64,000 nt of DNA from NCBI GenBank assembly GCA_963745915.1, contig CAVUZA010000002.1, positions 2,356,001-2,420,000 on the forward strand. The letters are read 5' to 3'. The notes under the pieces are model-generated. The model worked only from the letters and a program-made list of their open reading frames with translations, was not told the DNA's origin and did no database searches. The position numbers and the translations under genes were made by a program. Shown here one piece after another: positions 33,408-42,175 of this stretch (positions within the stretch are counted from its first letter, which is position 1; each line of letters starts with the position of its first letter). Source of the DNA: VRUE01 sp963745915 (GTDB lineage Bacteria > Actinomycetota > Thermoleophilia > Solirubrobacterales > 70-9).

Positions 33408-34442
33408 CTAACCTGGAAACAGCACAACCTTGCCGACGTTGCGGCGCGAGCCAATGAATTCGTGCGCCTCGCCGGCGCGCTCGAAGGGGAAGGACTCGGC
33501 GACGACCGGCTCCAGCCGGCCCGCCTCGAGGTCGGCCATCAGCGGCTCGACCAGGCGGTCGAGGCCGCCCTCGCGGTCCCACCACTTGAGCATGTTGAGG
33601 CCGAAGACGCCCTTGTTCTCGTTCATCAGCGCCAGGCTCTTCCACCAGGGGATCGTCGCCAGCGGCATCTTCGCCAGGCCGCGGATCGCCGCCGGCAGGT
33701 CGCGGCGGCCTTCGCTGGTCACCTCCGAGAGCCCGTACATCACCATCCGGCCGCCGGGGCGCAGGATCCGGTAGTCGCGGCGGAAGCTGGTCGGCCCGAG
33801 CGCGTCGATCACCAGGTCGACGCCCTCGCCGTCGGTCAGCCGCAGCACCTCGGCGGCGAAGTCCTGGCTGCGGTAGTCGATCGGGTGGGCGACGCCCTGG
33901 GCGCGGATCGCCTCGTGCTTGGCGGCCGAGGCGGTGCCGTAGATCTCGGCGCCGGCGTTGCGGGCGAGCTGGGTGGCGGCGATCCCGACCCCGCCGGCGG
34001 CGGCGTGGATCAAGACGCGGACGCCCTCGCGCAGGCTGCCCATCACGACCAGGGCGGCGTAGGCGGTGCCGTAGTTGACCGGGAAGGCGGCGCCCTGCTC
34101 GAAGCTGAGCCGCTCGGGCAGCGGCCAGGCCTGGGTCTCGGGGACGACGACCAGCTCGGCGAAGCCGCCGAAGCGGGTGCCGGCGACGACCCGGTCGCCG
34201 ACCGCGTGCCCGGTCACCCCCTCGCCCACCGACTCGACCGTCCCGGCCACCTCGTAGCCCATCACGCAGGGCGGCTTGGGCGCGTCGGGATACATCCCCA
34301 TCCGCGCCATCGTGTCGGCGAAGTTGACCCCGGCCGCCCGCACCGCGACCCGCACCTCCCCCGGCCCAACCCCCGGATCGCCCCGCTCCTGCACCCGCAG
34401 AACCTCAGGCCCCCCGTTCCCAGTCTGCACCAGCGCCTTCAC
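33408..34442 (-). CDS. Zinc-free NADPH:quinone oxidoreductase (MDR family)
   Basis: 344 aa, complete. GroES-like N-terminal domain (GEVRVAVRAAGVNFADTMAR, GYEVAGTVESVGEGVTGHAVGDRV) and Rossmann domain with cofactor loop IHAAAGGVGIAATQLARNAG at about residues 142-161; DALGPTSFRRDYRILRPGGRMVMYG follows. No structural-zinc Cys cluster, so it belongs to the quinone reductase/VAT-1-like branch. Single-gene unit facing away from the RTX gene by 34 bp. Confidence 0.92.
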   Translation of the reverse strand: MKALVQTGNGGPEVLRVQERGDPGVGPGEVRVAVRAAGVNFADTMARMGMYPDAPKPPCVMGYEVAGTVESVGEGVTGHAVGDRVVAGTRFGGFAELVVVPETQAWPLPERLSFEQGAAFPVNYGTAYAALVVMGSLREGVRVLIHAAAGGVGIAATQLARNAGAEIYGTASAAKHEAIRAQGVAHPIDYRSQDFAAEVLRLTDGEGVDLVIDALGPTSFRRDYRILRPGGRMVMYGLSEVTSEGRRDLPAAIRGLAKMPLATIPWWKSLALMNENKGVFGLNMLKWWDREGGLDRLVEPLMADLEAGRLEPVVAESFPFERAGEAHEFIGSRRNVGKVVLFPG

Positions 34443-34516
34443 ACCGCCACCCTACTCACCCGCGGACGAGCCCCGGCGCGTGTGTTTGCGAGTAGCACCA
34501 ACGACTGCCTTCGCTC

Positions 34517-34558
34517 ATTGTCGCTTTGACCACCGAAAACGTGGGTCAAGTCGACAAT
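34517..34558. repeat. Intergenic palindrome, family D copy 1
   Basis: ATTGTCG and TTTGACC pair with GGTCAA and CGACAAT around loop ACCGAAAACGTG. The second copy at 53135-53172 keeps the loop almost identical (ACCGGATACGTG), so the loop is part of the element. It ends 18 bp past the serA stop codon. Confidence 0.8.
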
Positions 34559-34575
34559 CGAGCGCCAGCCACGGG

Positions 34576-36156
34576 CTATAGGTCCACGGCGCGGCCGGCG
34601 GCGAAGCCGTCGACCTGGAGGATCTTGGCGATCGTCTCGTCGCGCACGGGGGCGTCGGTGGTGAGGGCCATCACGGCGCGCTCGCCGTCCTCCTCGGCGC
34701 CGACGGCGGCGGAGACGATGTTGACGCTCTCCTCGCCGAACATCGTCCCGACCCGGCCGATCATGCCTGGGCGGTCGGCGTAGCGGAAGACGGCGATGTG
34801 CTCGGCGAAGGGCAGGTAGAAGCTCTCACCCCAGACCGAGACCAGGTAGGGCTCGTTGCGCGGGCCGACCCCCGTGCCGGCGACCTCGACCTCTTCGTCG
34901 CCCGAGCGCAGGCGGACGGTGACGAGCTCGGTGAAGTCCTCGGAGCTGGGCTCCTTCGACTCGACCAGCTCGATGCCCCGTTCCTCGGCCATCTGCGGCG
35001 CGTTGACCAGGTTGACCGGGGCCTCGGTGTGGCCGGAGAGGATGCCGACCAGGACCGCGGTGCCGAGCAGGCGGGTGTCGAGCGGCGCCAGTTTGCCGCG
35101 GAACTCGACCGCGACCCGGTCGACGGCCCCCTCGACTAGGCCCTCGGCGAGGCGGCCGAGCTTTTCGCAGAGCGGTACGAAGGGGGCGAGCGCCTCCATT
35201 TCCTCGGGGCGCACGGCGGCGATGTTGACGGCGTTGGTGACCACGCCGCCGCTCAGCGCCGCGGTCACCTGTTCGGCGGTGACGACGCCGGCGCGGTCCT
35301 GGGCCTCGGCGGTCGAGGCGCCCAGGTGGGGGGTGACGACCACGTCGGCGCGCTCGAAGATCGGGTGCTCGGTGAAGGGCTCGGCGGGGAAGACGTCGAG
35401 CGCGGCGCCGCCGACCTTGCCGGACTCCAGCCCGGCGTGCAGGGCGTCGAGGTCGACCAGCTCGCCGCGGGCGCAGTTGACGACCCGCACGCCGTCCTTC
35501 ATCGCGGCGATCGCCTCGGCGCCGATCAGGCCGACCGTCTCCGGCGTCTTCGGCACGTGCACGGTGACCACGTCGGCGCGCCCGAGCAGCTGGTCGAGCT
35601 CGGCGACGCCCTCGACGCCCAGCTCGCGGAAGCGCTCGGCGGAGACGAACTTGTCGAAGGCGAGGACCTCCATGTCAAAGGCCTGGGCGCGCTTGGCGAC
35701 GAGCTGGCCGATGCGGCCGAAGCCGACGATGCCGATCGTCTTGCCGTACAGCTCGGCGCCCTTGTACTTGGCCCGGTCCCAGCGGCCGTCGACCAGGGCG
35801 CCGTGCGCCTGGGGGACGTTGCGGAAGAGGGCCAGCGCCAGGGCGAGGGTGTGCTCGGCGGCGGCGACCGAGTTCGATTCCGGTGCGTTGGCGACGACGA
35901 TGCCGCGCTTGGTCGCGGCCGGGATGTCGACGTTGTCGACGCCGGTGCCGGCGCGGCCGATCACCTTCAGGTTGGCGGCCCGCTCGATCAGCTCCGGCGT
36001 CATCTGGGTCGCCGAGCGGATCAGGATCGCGTCGTAGGCGCCGATCGCCTCGGCCAGCTCCTCGTCGCTCATCTCCAGGCCGAGGTCGACCTCGAAGCTC
36101 TCGCGCAGCAGCTCGACCCCGGAGTCGGCGATCTTCTCCTTGACCAGGACCTTCAC
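34576..36156 (-). CDS. serA: D-3-phosphoglycerate dehydrogenase, long form
   Basis: First step of serine synthesis, 526 aa, the long type with an intervening ASB domain and C-terminal ACT. GTG 36156 overlaps the serC stop (GTGA). GRAGTGVDNVDIPAATKRG, NAD loop GIVGFGRIGQLVAKRAQAFD, catalytic Arg in NCARGELVDLDAL, Glu in LDVFPAEPFTEHP, His in VTPHLGASTAEAQDRAG. The C-terminal ACT is IAVFRYADRPGMIGRVGTMF with VNIVSAAVG, the serine feedback site in actinobacterial enzymes. Start chosen because upstream sequence is serC. Confidence 0.97.
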   Translation of the reverse strand: MKVLVKEKIADSGVELLRESFEVDLGLEMSDEELAEAIGAYDAILIRSATQMTPELIERAANLKVIGRAGTGVDNVDIPAATKRGIVVANAPESNSVAAAEHTLALALALFRNVPQAHGALVDGRWDRAKYKGAELYGKTIGIVGFGRIGQLVAKRAQAFDMEVLAFDKFVSAERFRELGVEGVAELDQLLGRADVVTVHVPKTPETVGLIGAEAIAAMKDGVRVVNCARGELVDLDALHAGLESGKVGGAALDVFPAEPFTEHPIFERADVVVTPHLGASTAEAQDRAGVVTAEQVTAALSGGVVTNAVNIAAVRPEEMEALAPFVPLCEKLGRLAEGLVEGAVDRVAVEFRGKLAPLDTRLLGTAVLVGILSGHTEAPVNLVNAPQMAEERGIELVESKEPSSEDFTELVTVRLRSGDEEVEVAGTGVGPRNEPYLVSVWGESFYLPFAEHIAVFRYADRPGMIGRVGTMFGEESVNIVSAAVGAEEDGERAVMALTTDAPVRDETIAKILQVDGFAAGRAVDL

Positions 36157-37298
36157 CGGCGCGCCTCCGGCACGTTCTCGACCACCCAGTCGACGCAGGC
36201 GGTCAGCGCTTCGACGTCGGCGGGCGCGACCGCGGGGAACATCCCGATCCGCAGCTGGTTGCGGCCGAGCTTGCGGTATGGCTCGACGTCGACGACGCCG
36301 TTGGCGCGCAGGGCGGCGGCGATCGCGGCGGCGTCGACGCTCTGGTCGAAGTCGATCGTGCCGACGACCAGCGAGCGCTTGGCCGGGTCGGCGACGAATG
36401 GTGAGGCGAAATCGGTGTTCTCGGCCCAGGCGTAGAGGTGCTCCGAGGAGGCCGTGGTGCGGCCGACGCACCAGCCGAGGCCGCCACCGGCGAGCATCCA
36501 CTCGACCTGGTCGGCGAGCAGCAGCAGGGTGGCGAGGGCCGGCGTGTTGTAGGTCTGCTCCTTGCGCGAGTTCTCGAGCGCCGTCTGCAGCGAGAGGAAG
36601 CCCGGCTGCCAGCGCTCGCCGGCCCCGGCCCCGTCGAGCTCCTCGATCCGCGCGATCGCCGCCGGGCTGAGCAGCGCCAGCCAGAGCCCGCCGTCGGCGC
36701 CGAACGCCTTCTGCGGGGCGAAGTAGTAGGCGTCGGCCTGGCCGACGTCGACCGGCAGGCCGCCGGCCCCCGAGGTGGCGTCGATCAGCACCAGGGCGTC
36801 GCCGGTGTCGGCGGGGCGCTCGACCGGGACCATCACGCCGGTAGAGGTCTCGTTGTGGGCCCAGGCGATCGCGTCGGCGGCCGGGTCGGCGCTCGGCGCC
36901 GGCGCCTCGCCGGGATCGGCCTCGACCAGGATCGGGTCGGCGAGGAAGGGCGCGCCCGCGGTCGCCTTGGCGAACTTGGCGGAGAACTCGCCGTAGGTCA
37001 GGTGCAGCGCCCGCTCGCGCACCAGCCAGGCGCAGGCCGCATCCCAGAAGGCGGTGGTGCCGCCGTTGCCGAGCGCCACCTCGTAGCCGTCGGGCAGCGA
37101 GAAGAGCTCGGCCAGCCCGCCGCGCACCCGGGCGACCAGGTCGCGCACCGGCGCCTGCCGGTGCGAGGTGCCCATCAGGTCGGCCCGCTCGGCCAGCCGC
37201 GCCAGCGCCTCCGGCCGCACCTTCGAGGGCCCACAGCCGAACCGCCCGTCGGCGGGCTTGAGGTCGGCGGGTATCTGGGTGGCGGTCTCGGCGCTCAC
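36153..37298 (-). CDS. serC: Phosphoserine aminotransferase, actinobacterial type
   Basis: Transamination of 3-phosphohydroxypyruvate, 381 aa from GTG 37298. Family start RFGCGPSKVRPEALARLAE, MGTSHRQAPVRDLVARVRGG, LGNGGTTAFWDAA, ATSGAGGLPVDVGQADAYYFAPQKAFGADGG (PLP Lys in the last part). The short FGCGPSKV variety is characteristic of actinobacteria. Overlaps serA by four bases, so serC-serA is an operon with serC first. Longer frames enter a palindrome and are rejected. Confidence 0.95.
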   Translation of the reverse strand: MSAETATQIPADLKPADGRFGCGPSKVRPEALARLAERADLMGTSHRQAPVRDLVARVRGGLAELFSLPDGYEVALGNGGTTAFWDAACAWLVRERALHLTYGEFSAKFAKATAGAPFLADPILVEADPGEAPAPSADPAADAIAWAHNETSTGVMVPVERPADTGDALVLIDATSGAGGLPVDVGQADAYYFAPQKAFGADGGLWLALLSPAAIARIEELDGAGAGERWQPGFLSLQTALENSRKEQTYNTPALATLLLLADQVEWMLAGGGLGWCVGRTTASSEHLYAWAENTDFASPFVADPAKRSLVVGTIDFDQSVDAAAIAAALRANGVVDVEPYRKLGRNQLRIGMFPAVAPADVEALTACVDWVVENVPEARR

Positions 37299-37342
37299 GG
37301 GAGGCGACAGGTTAGTGACCGCCGCGGGTGAACACCCAACTC

Positions 37343-37395
37343 CCGTTCCGGTGCGCCTTTTGCCGGTATATCCGAGCAAAGGCGCACCGGAACGG
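37343..37395. repeat. Intergenic palindrome, family B copy 2
   Basis: CCGTTCCGGTGCGCC and complement GGCGCACCGGAACGG enclose a centre including GGTATATCC. The first pair of the arm is G-C here but C-G in the other two family B copies, a compensating change. It lies in the divergent gap between serC and the cupin gene, 16 bp before the cupin start. Confidence 0.88.
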
Positions 37396-37411
37396 CATAT
37401 GCTCCCCGGCC

Positions 37412-37819
37412 ATGAGCGATACCGCAGAGCACTCAGTCACCAAGGGCGACGGGTATGCCGTCGCCAACGTCGACGACCTCGGCGAGGGGCCCGGGTTCCG
37501 CAAGATCCGCAAGGCGCTGGGGGTCAACGCCTTCGGCGTCAACGCGATCGTCCTGCCGCCCTCCTACGAGACCGGCCGCCACTACCACGACGAGCAGGAG
37601 GAGCTCTACTTCCTGCACAGCGGCCGGATCGCGATCGAGTTCGGCGACGGCAGCAGCCACGAGCTCGACCCCGGCGGCCTCGCCTGGGTCGCCGCCTCAA
37701 CCGTGCGCAAGGTGAAGAACCTCAGCGACTCCGAGGAGGCCACCTATGTCGTCGTCGGCGGCAAGGATGGCTACGTAGGCCGCGACGGCAAGCTCCCCGA
37801 GGGCGAGACCCGCTTCTAG
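37412..37819 (+). CDS. Cupin-domain protein
   Basis: 135 aa from ATG 37412. One conserved beta-barrel cupin: GRHYHDEQEELYFLHSGRIAIEFGDG (metal ligands His, His, Glu in HYHDEQEELYF, about residues 60-70) and ELDPGGLAWVAASTVRKVKN, with the second His position replaced by other residues. Small single-domain cupins act as sugar-phosphate epimerases, dioxygenases or binding proteins; no specific function can be given. A longer 5' frame through the palindrome is not used. Confidence 0.85.
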   Translation: MSDTAEHSVTKGDGYAVANVDDLGEGPGFRKIRKALGVNAFGVNAIVLPPSYETGRHYHDEQEELYFLHSGRIAIEFGDGSSHELDPGGLAWVAASTVRKVKNLSDSEEATYVVVGGKDGYVGRDGKLPEGETRF

Positions 37820-37884
37820 CTCGACCCGGCCAAGGCCCTGCGCGACAACCGCCCGCAGCGCCCAGAAGCTTGTGCGTCTGAGGC

Positions 37885-37990
37885 GAGGGACGGGGAGGCC
37901 CCTCCCGATGAAGCTTGGTAGCAACGCTCGAACCCTGAAGCCCGCCCCAGCTGCGCGACGGCTTCAGCGGGAGGGGCCTCCCCGTCCCTC
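37885..37990. repeat. Structured element, family E copy 1
   Basis: Outer stem GAGGGACGGGGAGGCCCCTC plus CCG pairs perfectly (23 bp) with 37968-37990; a 2x2 internal loop (AT/AG); inner stem GAAGC/GCTTC; then an apical loop of exactly 46 nt (37915-37960) starting TTGGTAGCAAC and ending CCCAGCTGCGCGACG. Same plan at 56861-56960 and 58641-58746 with unrelated stem sequences. Lies between the cupin gene and the end of ilvC (13 bp past the ilvC stop). Confidence 0.9.
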
Positions 37991-38002
37991 CACCCCCGAG
38001 CG

Positions 38003-39007
38003 CTAAAACTCCTGCTCGATCCAGGGCATCATGTCGCGCAGGTCCTTGCCGACCTGCTCGACCTCGTGCCCCTTCCCCTCCTCGCGCATGCGCGAGAGGT
38101 TCTCGCCGCCGGCACGGTTCTCGGCGATCCACTCGCGGGCGAACTCGCCCGACTGGATCTCGCCGAGGATCTCCTTCATCGCCGCCCGGGACTCCTCGCC
38201 GACGACCCGCTTGCCGCGGGTCATGTCGCCGTACTCGGCGGTGTTGGAGATCGAGTAGCGCATCCCCTGGATCCCCTTCTCGTACATCAGGTCGGCGATC
38301 AGCTTCAGCTCGTGCAGGCACTCGAAGTAGGCGAGGCGCGGGTCGTAGCCGGCCTCGACCAGGGTCTCGAAGCCGGCCCGGACCAGCTCGCTGGCGCCGC
38401 CGCAGAGGACGGCCTGCTCGCCGAAGAGGTCGGTCTCGCACTCGTCCTTGAAGCTGGTCTCGATCACCGCGGCGCGGCCGCCGCCGATCGCCGAGGCGTA
38501 GGCGAGGACGAGGCCGTGGGCGTTGCCGCTGGCGTCCTGGTGGACGGCCATCAGGCAGGGCACGCCGTTGCCTTCCTCGTACTGGCGGCGGACCAGGTGG
38601 CCGGGGCCCTTGGGGGCGACCATGCCGACGTCGACGCCGGCCGGCGGCGCGATCTGCTCGAAGTGGACGGCGAAGCCGTGGGCGAAGAGCAGCAGGTTGC
38701 CGGGGGCGATGCCGTCGGCGATGTCGGCCTCCCAGACCTCGGCCTGCTTCTCGTCGGGCAGCAGGATCATCACCGCGTCGCCGCGGCTCGCCGCTTCGGC
38801 GATGTCGAGCACCTCGAGCCCGGCCGCTTCGGCCTTGGCGCGGCTGGACGAGTCGGGGCGCAGGCCGACGACGACGTCGACGCCTGAGTCCTTCAGGTTG
38901 AGGGCGTGGGCGTGGCCCTGGGAGCCGTAGCCGAGGATTGCGACGGTCTTGCCCTCGAGCAGCGAGAGGTCGGCGTCCTTGTCGTAGAAGATGTCGTCGG
39001 TGCGCAT
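38003..39007 (-). CDS. ilvC: Ketol-acid reductoisomerase
   Basis: Second step of valine/isoleucine synthesis: Mg-dependent alkyl migration plus NADPH reduction. 334 aa, class I. NADP loop VAILGYGSQGHAHALNLKDSG, KGPGHLVRRQYEEGNGVPCL, and the metal-binding catalytic segments FKDECETDLFGEQAVLCGG and YFECLHELKLIADLMYEKGI with the YSISNTAEYGD region. Stands alone; ilvBH are 11 kb away on the same strand. It begins 10 bp from the menE stop. Confidence 0.97.
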   Translation of the reverse strand: MRTDDIFYDKDADLSLLEGKTVAILGYGSQGHAHALNLKDSGVDVVVGLRPDSSSRAKAEAAGLEVLDIAEAASRGDAVMILLPDEKQAEVWEADIADGIAPGNLLLFAHGFAVHFEQIAPPAGVDVGMVAPKGPGHLVRRQYEEGNGVPCLMAVHQDASGNAHGLVLAYASAIGGGRAAVIETSFKDECETDLFGEQAVLCGGASELVRAGFETLVEAGYDPRLAYFECLHELKLIADLMYEKGIQGMRYSISNTAEYGDMTRGKRVVGEESRAAMKEILGEIQSGEFAREWIAENRAGGENLSRMREEGKGHEVEQVGKDLRDMMPWIEQEF

Positions 39008-39017
39008 GGCCCGGAGG

Positions 39018-40343
39018 CTACCTCAGCGCCCGCCGCATCAGCTTGCCCGAGGGCGTGCGCGGCAGGGCCGCCGCCAGCTCGACCCGCTTCGGCACCTTGA
39101 ACCCGGCCAGCGCCTCGGCGCAGTGGCGGCGCAGCTCGTCCGGAGTCGCCTGCGAGCCGTCGCGGAGGACGACGATCGCGGTCACCGCCTGCTGCCACTC
39201 GGGGTCCTCGCGGCCGACCACGGCGGCGTCGGCAACCTCGGGGTGGCGCAGCAGGACGCTCTCGACTTCGGCCGGGACGACGTTCTCGCCGCCGCTGACG
39301 ATCATGTCGTCGATCCGGTCCTCGACGTAGAGGAAGCCCTCCTCGTCGATGCGGCCGAGGTCGCCGGTGTGCAGCCAGCCGTCGGCGTCGGCGCGCCCGG
39401 GGGCGACGGTCGGCCCCTGGACCAGGATCTCGCCCTCCTGGATGCGCAGGTGGGTGGTCAGCAGCGGCCGGCCGGCGGAGCCGAGCTTGCGGCGCGCCTC
39501 GGCCGGGGCCAGGGTCGTCACCTGCGAGCAGGCCTCGGTCAGGCCGTAGGTCTGGACCACGGTCGCGCCGCGTCCCAGGGCCTCCTCCAGCGGCTCCTCG
39601 GGGACCGGGCCGCCGCCGACCAGCAGGGCGCGCGGGCCGGAGAGGTCGGCGCCGGCCTCGAGCAGTCGCGAGAGCATCGTCGCCACCAGCGAGACGACCG
39701 TGATCCCGTCCCGCTCGAGGGCGGCGGCGACGCGGTCGACGTCGAAGCCGTCGTGGATCACCGCCGTGGTGCCGTAGATCACCGAGCGCATCACGATCCC
39801 CAGGCCGGAGATGTGGCTGAGCGGCAGGCAGCAGAGCCAGCGGTCCTCGGGCTCGACGCCGATGTTGAAGGCCGAGGCGACCGCGTTCCAGAGGAAGTTG
39901 CCGTAGGTGAGGCCGACGGCGTCGGGGGCGCCGGTGCTGCCGCTGGTCATCACCTTGGCCGCCATCGCGTCCATGTCGTGCTCGCCGAGCAGCGGCAGGT
40001 CGGCCTCGGTCTGGGTCAGCTCGCCGGCGTCCTCGAGGTCGACCGCCGGCTGCTCGGCGGCGATCACGGCGGCGCGCTCGGCGGCGGTCAGCCGCGGGCC
40101 GAGCGGCAGCAGCACCGCGCCCATCTTCATCAGGGCGTGGACGAGGACGACCTGCTCGCGGCGCGGGTGCATCGTCATCGCCACGGTCGAGCCGCGGCGC
40201 ACGCCGTGGGCGGCGAGGCGGCGGGCGACCCAGGTCGCCTCGGCCTCGAGCTCGGCGTAGGTGACGGCCGAGCCGTCGGCGACCAGCGCCGTGCGCTCCG
40301 GGCAACTCTGCGATCTCTGGGCCAGCCAGTCGTCGAGCTTCAT
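39018..40343 (-). CDS. menE: O-succinylbenzoate--CoA ligase
   Basis: Menaquinone pathway adenylate-forming enzyme, 441 aa from ATG 40343. Motifs: P-loop VMTSGSTGAPDAVGLTYGNF (about residue 128), TYGLTEACSQVTTLAP, GWLHTGDLGRIDEEGFLYVEDRIDDMIVSGGENVVPAEVE and C-terminal lysine PRTPSGKLMRRALR. The P-loop lysine usual in PKG is replaced (APDAV). It is divergent from menB-A-C-D. Context makes OSB-CoA ligase the best call rather than an unspecific acyl-CoA ligase. Confidence 0.92.
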   Translation of the reverse strand: MKLDDWLAQRSQSCPERTALVADGSAVTYAELEAEATWVARRLAAHGVRRGSTVAMTMHPRREQVVLVHALMKMGAVLLPLGPRLTAAERAAVIAAEQPAVDLEDAGELTQTEADLPLLGEHDMDAMAAKVMTSGSTGAPDAVGLTYGNFLWNAVASAFNIGVEPEDRWLCCLPLSHISGLGIVMRSVIYGTTAVIHDGFDVDRVAAALERDGITVVSLVATMLSRLLEAGADLSGPRALLVGGGPVPEEPLEEALGRGATVVQTYGLTEACSQVTTLAPAEARRKLGSAGRPLLTTHLRIQEGEILVQGPTVAPGRADADGWLHTGDLGRIDEEGFLYVEDRIDDMIVSGGENVVPAEVESVLLRHPEVADAAVVGREDPEWQQAVTAIVVLRDGSQATPDELRRHCAEALAGFKVPKRVELAAALPRTPSGKLMRRALR

Positions 40344-40364
40344 CGGCGGGATATCGTGCCCATC

Positions 40365-41231
40365 ATGCCCAAACGCCACAAAGGAGCCCCGCCCGCCGAC
40401 GACCTCTACGCGCCGATCGCCTGGCAGGAGGCGGGCGAGTACGAGGACATCCGCTACGCGACGGCGGACGGGATCGCCAAGATCGCGATCGATCGGCCCG
40501 AGGTGCTCAACGCCTTCCGGCCGCAGACGCTGGTCGAGGTCTCGGCGGCGATGGAGCTGGCCCGCGAGGACCCCGAGGTCGGCGTCGTCGTCCTCACCGG
40601 CGCCGGCGAGCGGGCCTTCTGCTCGGGCGGCGACCAGACCGTGCGCGGCGACACCGGCTACCTCGCCGAGGGCGCCGCGGTCGGGCGCTTCCACGTCACC
40701 GACCTGCAGGTGCAGATGCGCCGCCTGCCCAAGCCGGTGGTGGCGATGGTCGCCGGCTACGCGATCGGCGGTGGCCACATCCTCCACCTCTGCTGCGACC
40801 TGACGATCGCCGCCGAGAACGCGGTCTTCGGCCAGACCGGGCCGCGGGTCGGCTCCTGGGACGGCGGCTTCGGCGCCTCGCTGCTGGGCGACCTGGTCGG
40901 CACCAAGCGGGCCAAGGAGATGTGGATGCTCTGCCGCCAGTACGACGCCGCCGAGGCGCGCGAGATGGGGCTGGTCAACACCGTCGTGCCGCTCGAGCGG
41001 CTGGAGGCCGAGACCGTGGCCTGGTGCCGCGAGATGCTCGCCCTCTCCCCCTTCGCCCTGCGCCTGGTCAAGGCCAGCTTCAACGCCCACGAGGACGGCT
41101 ACGCCGGGATCCAGCAGCTCGCCCACGACGCCAACCTGCTCTTCTACGGCAGCGAGGAGGCGGCCGAGGGCCGCGAGGCCTTCAAGCAGAAGCGCCAGCC
41201 CGACTTCTCCCAGTTCCCGAGGCGATCGTGA
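40365..41231 (+). CDS. menB: 1,4-dihydroxy-2-naphthoyl-CoA synthase
   Basis: Crotonase-fold ring-closing enzyme of menaquinone synthesis. 288 aa from ATG 40365. Crotonase motifs RPEVLNAFRPQTLVEVSAAM, the MenB hallmark AFCSGGDQTVRG at about residue 82, VVAMVAGYAIGGGHILHLCCDLTIAA and the C-terminal FNAHEDGYAGIQQLAHDA with FSQFPRR that lies over the active site in MenB. The GTGA overlap with menA couples translation. Promoter region shared with divergent menE is only 21 bp. Confidence 0.97.
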   Translation: MPKRHKGAPPADDLYAPIAWQEAGEYEDIRYATADGIAKIAIDRPEVLNAFRPQTLVEVSAAMELAREDPEVGVVVLTGAGERAFCSGGDQTVRGDTGYLAEGAAVGRFHVTDLQVQMRRLPKPVVAMVAGYAIGGGHILHLCCDLTIAAENAVFGQTGPRVGSWDGGFGASLLGDLVGTKRAKEMWMLCRQYDAAEAREMGLVNTVVPLERLEAETVAWCREMLALSPFALRLVKASFNAHEDGYAGIQQLAHDANLLFYGSEEAAEGREAFKQKRQPDFSQFPRRS

Positions 41232-42109
41232 GGATCTGGCTGATGGCGGCGCGGCCGCGGACGCTGCCGGCGGCGATTGCCCCGGTCCTGGTCGGCACCG
41301 CGGCGGCGGTCGAAACGGCGCAGCGGCTGCCGCGGGTCGGCGCCTTCCTCGCCGCCCTGCTCGGCTCGGTCTTCATCCAGATCGGCACCAACCTCGCCAA
41401 CGACTACTCCGACGCCCGCCGCGGCGCCGACACCGCCGACCGGCTCGGCCCGGTGCGGGTCACGTCGGCCGGCCTGGTCACCCCGCAGCGGGTGCTCAAC
41501 GCGACCTGGATCGCCTTCGGCGTCGCCGTCGCCTGCGGCATCTACCTGACCGCCGTCGCCGGCCTGGCGATCCTCCTGATCGGCGCCCTCTCGATCGCTG
41601 CCGGGGTGCTCTACACGGGCGGGCCACGCCCGTATGGCTACGCCGGCCTGGGCGAGGTCTTCGTCTTCCTCTTCTTCGGCCTGGTCGCCGTCAACGGCTC
41701 CTACTACGTGCAGCTGGAGCGGCTCGACGCGCTGCCGCTGGGACTCTCGATCGCGGTCGGCTTCCTCGCCACCGCGATCCTCGTCGTCAACAACGTGCGC
41801 GACATGGAGACCGACCGGCGGGCGGGCAAGATGACCCTCGCCGTGCGCATGGGGCGCGAGAACGCCGTCGTCCTCTACCGCTCGCTGGTGCTCGGCGCCT
41901 TCCTCGTCCTGCCGCTCGCCCTCGCCGCCGGCGACGGCAGCTGGGCGCCCCTGCTCGGCCTGCTCGCCCTGCCGCTCGCGGTCGGCCCGATGCGGACGCT
42001 GACCAACCGCCGCGACGGCCCGTCGCTGAACGGCGCCCTCGCCGCCACCGGCCTGCTGCTCGGCGCCTACAGCCTGCTCGTCTCCGCCGGCCTCCTCCTC
42101 GCCAGCTGA
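41228..42109 (+). CDS. menA: 1,4-dihydroxy-2-naphthoate polyprenyltransferase
   Basis: Integral membrane UbiA-superfamily enzyme attaching the polyprenyl tail. 293 aa from GTG 41228 (overlap with menB). First Asp-rich motif NLANDYSDARRGADTADR at about residue 55 and second NNVRDMETDRRAGKMTLAVRMG near 187, with about eight hydrophobic helices. Followed directly by family A palindrome copy 3 in the 66-bp gap before menC. Confidence 0.95.
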   Translation: MRIWLMAARPRTLPAAIAPVLVGTAAAVETAQRLPRVGAFLAALLGSVFIQIGTNLANDYSDARRGADTADRLGPVRVTSAGLVTPQRVLNATWIAFGVAVACGIYLTAVAGLAILLIGALSIAAGVLYTGGPRPYGYAGLGEVFVFLFFGLVAVNGSYYVQLERLDALPLGLSIAVGFLATAILVVNNVRDMETDRRAGKMTLAVRMGRENAVVLYRSLVLGAFLVLPLALAAGDGSWAPLLGLLALPLAVGPMRTLTNRRDGPSLNGALAATGLLLGAYSLLVSAGLLLAS

Positions 42110-42110
42110 C

Positions 42111-42163
42111 CCGAACTGCATCAAATTCCAGCTCTGCCGGAGCTGGAATTTGATGCAGTTCGG
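42111..42163. repeat. Intergenic palindrome, family A copy 3
   Basis: CCGAACTGCATCAAATTCC with AGCTC and full complement, loop TGCCG, perfect over 24 bp. It begins 1 bp after the menA stop and ends 12 bp before the menC start, inside an otherwise co-directional men gene cluster, so it does not mark the end of a convergent pair here. Confidence 0.92.
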
Positions 42164-42175
42164 CAGGATGGGGGC

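Noticed and set aside
37328..37411. Extended N-terminus of the cupin protein through the family B palindrome
   Set aside because: The extra residues come from the repeat and recur in unrelated frames at the other family B copies; ATG 37412 fits the cupin fold.
37915..37960. Possible tRNA in the family E loop (GCTCGAACCC resembles a T-loop)
   Set aside because: No acceptor, D-arm or anticodon arm can be drawn, and the similarity is not kept in the other two copies.
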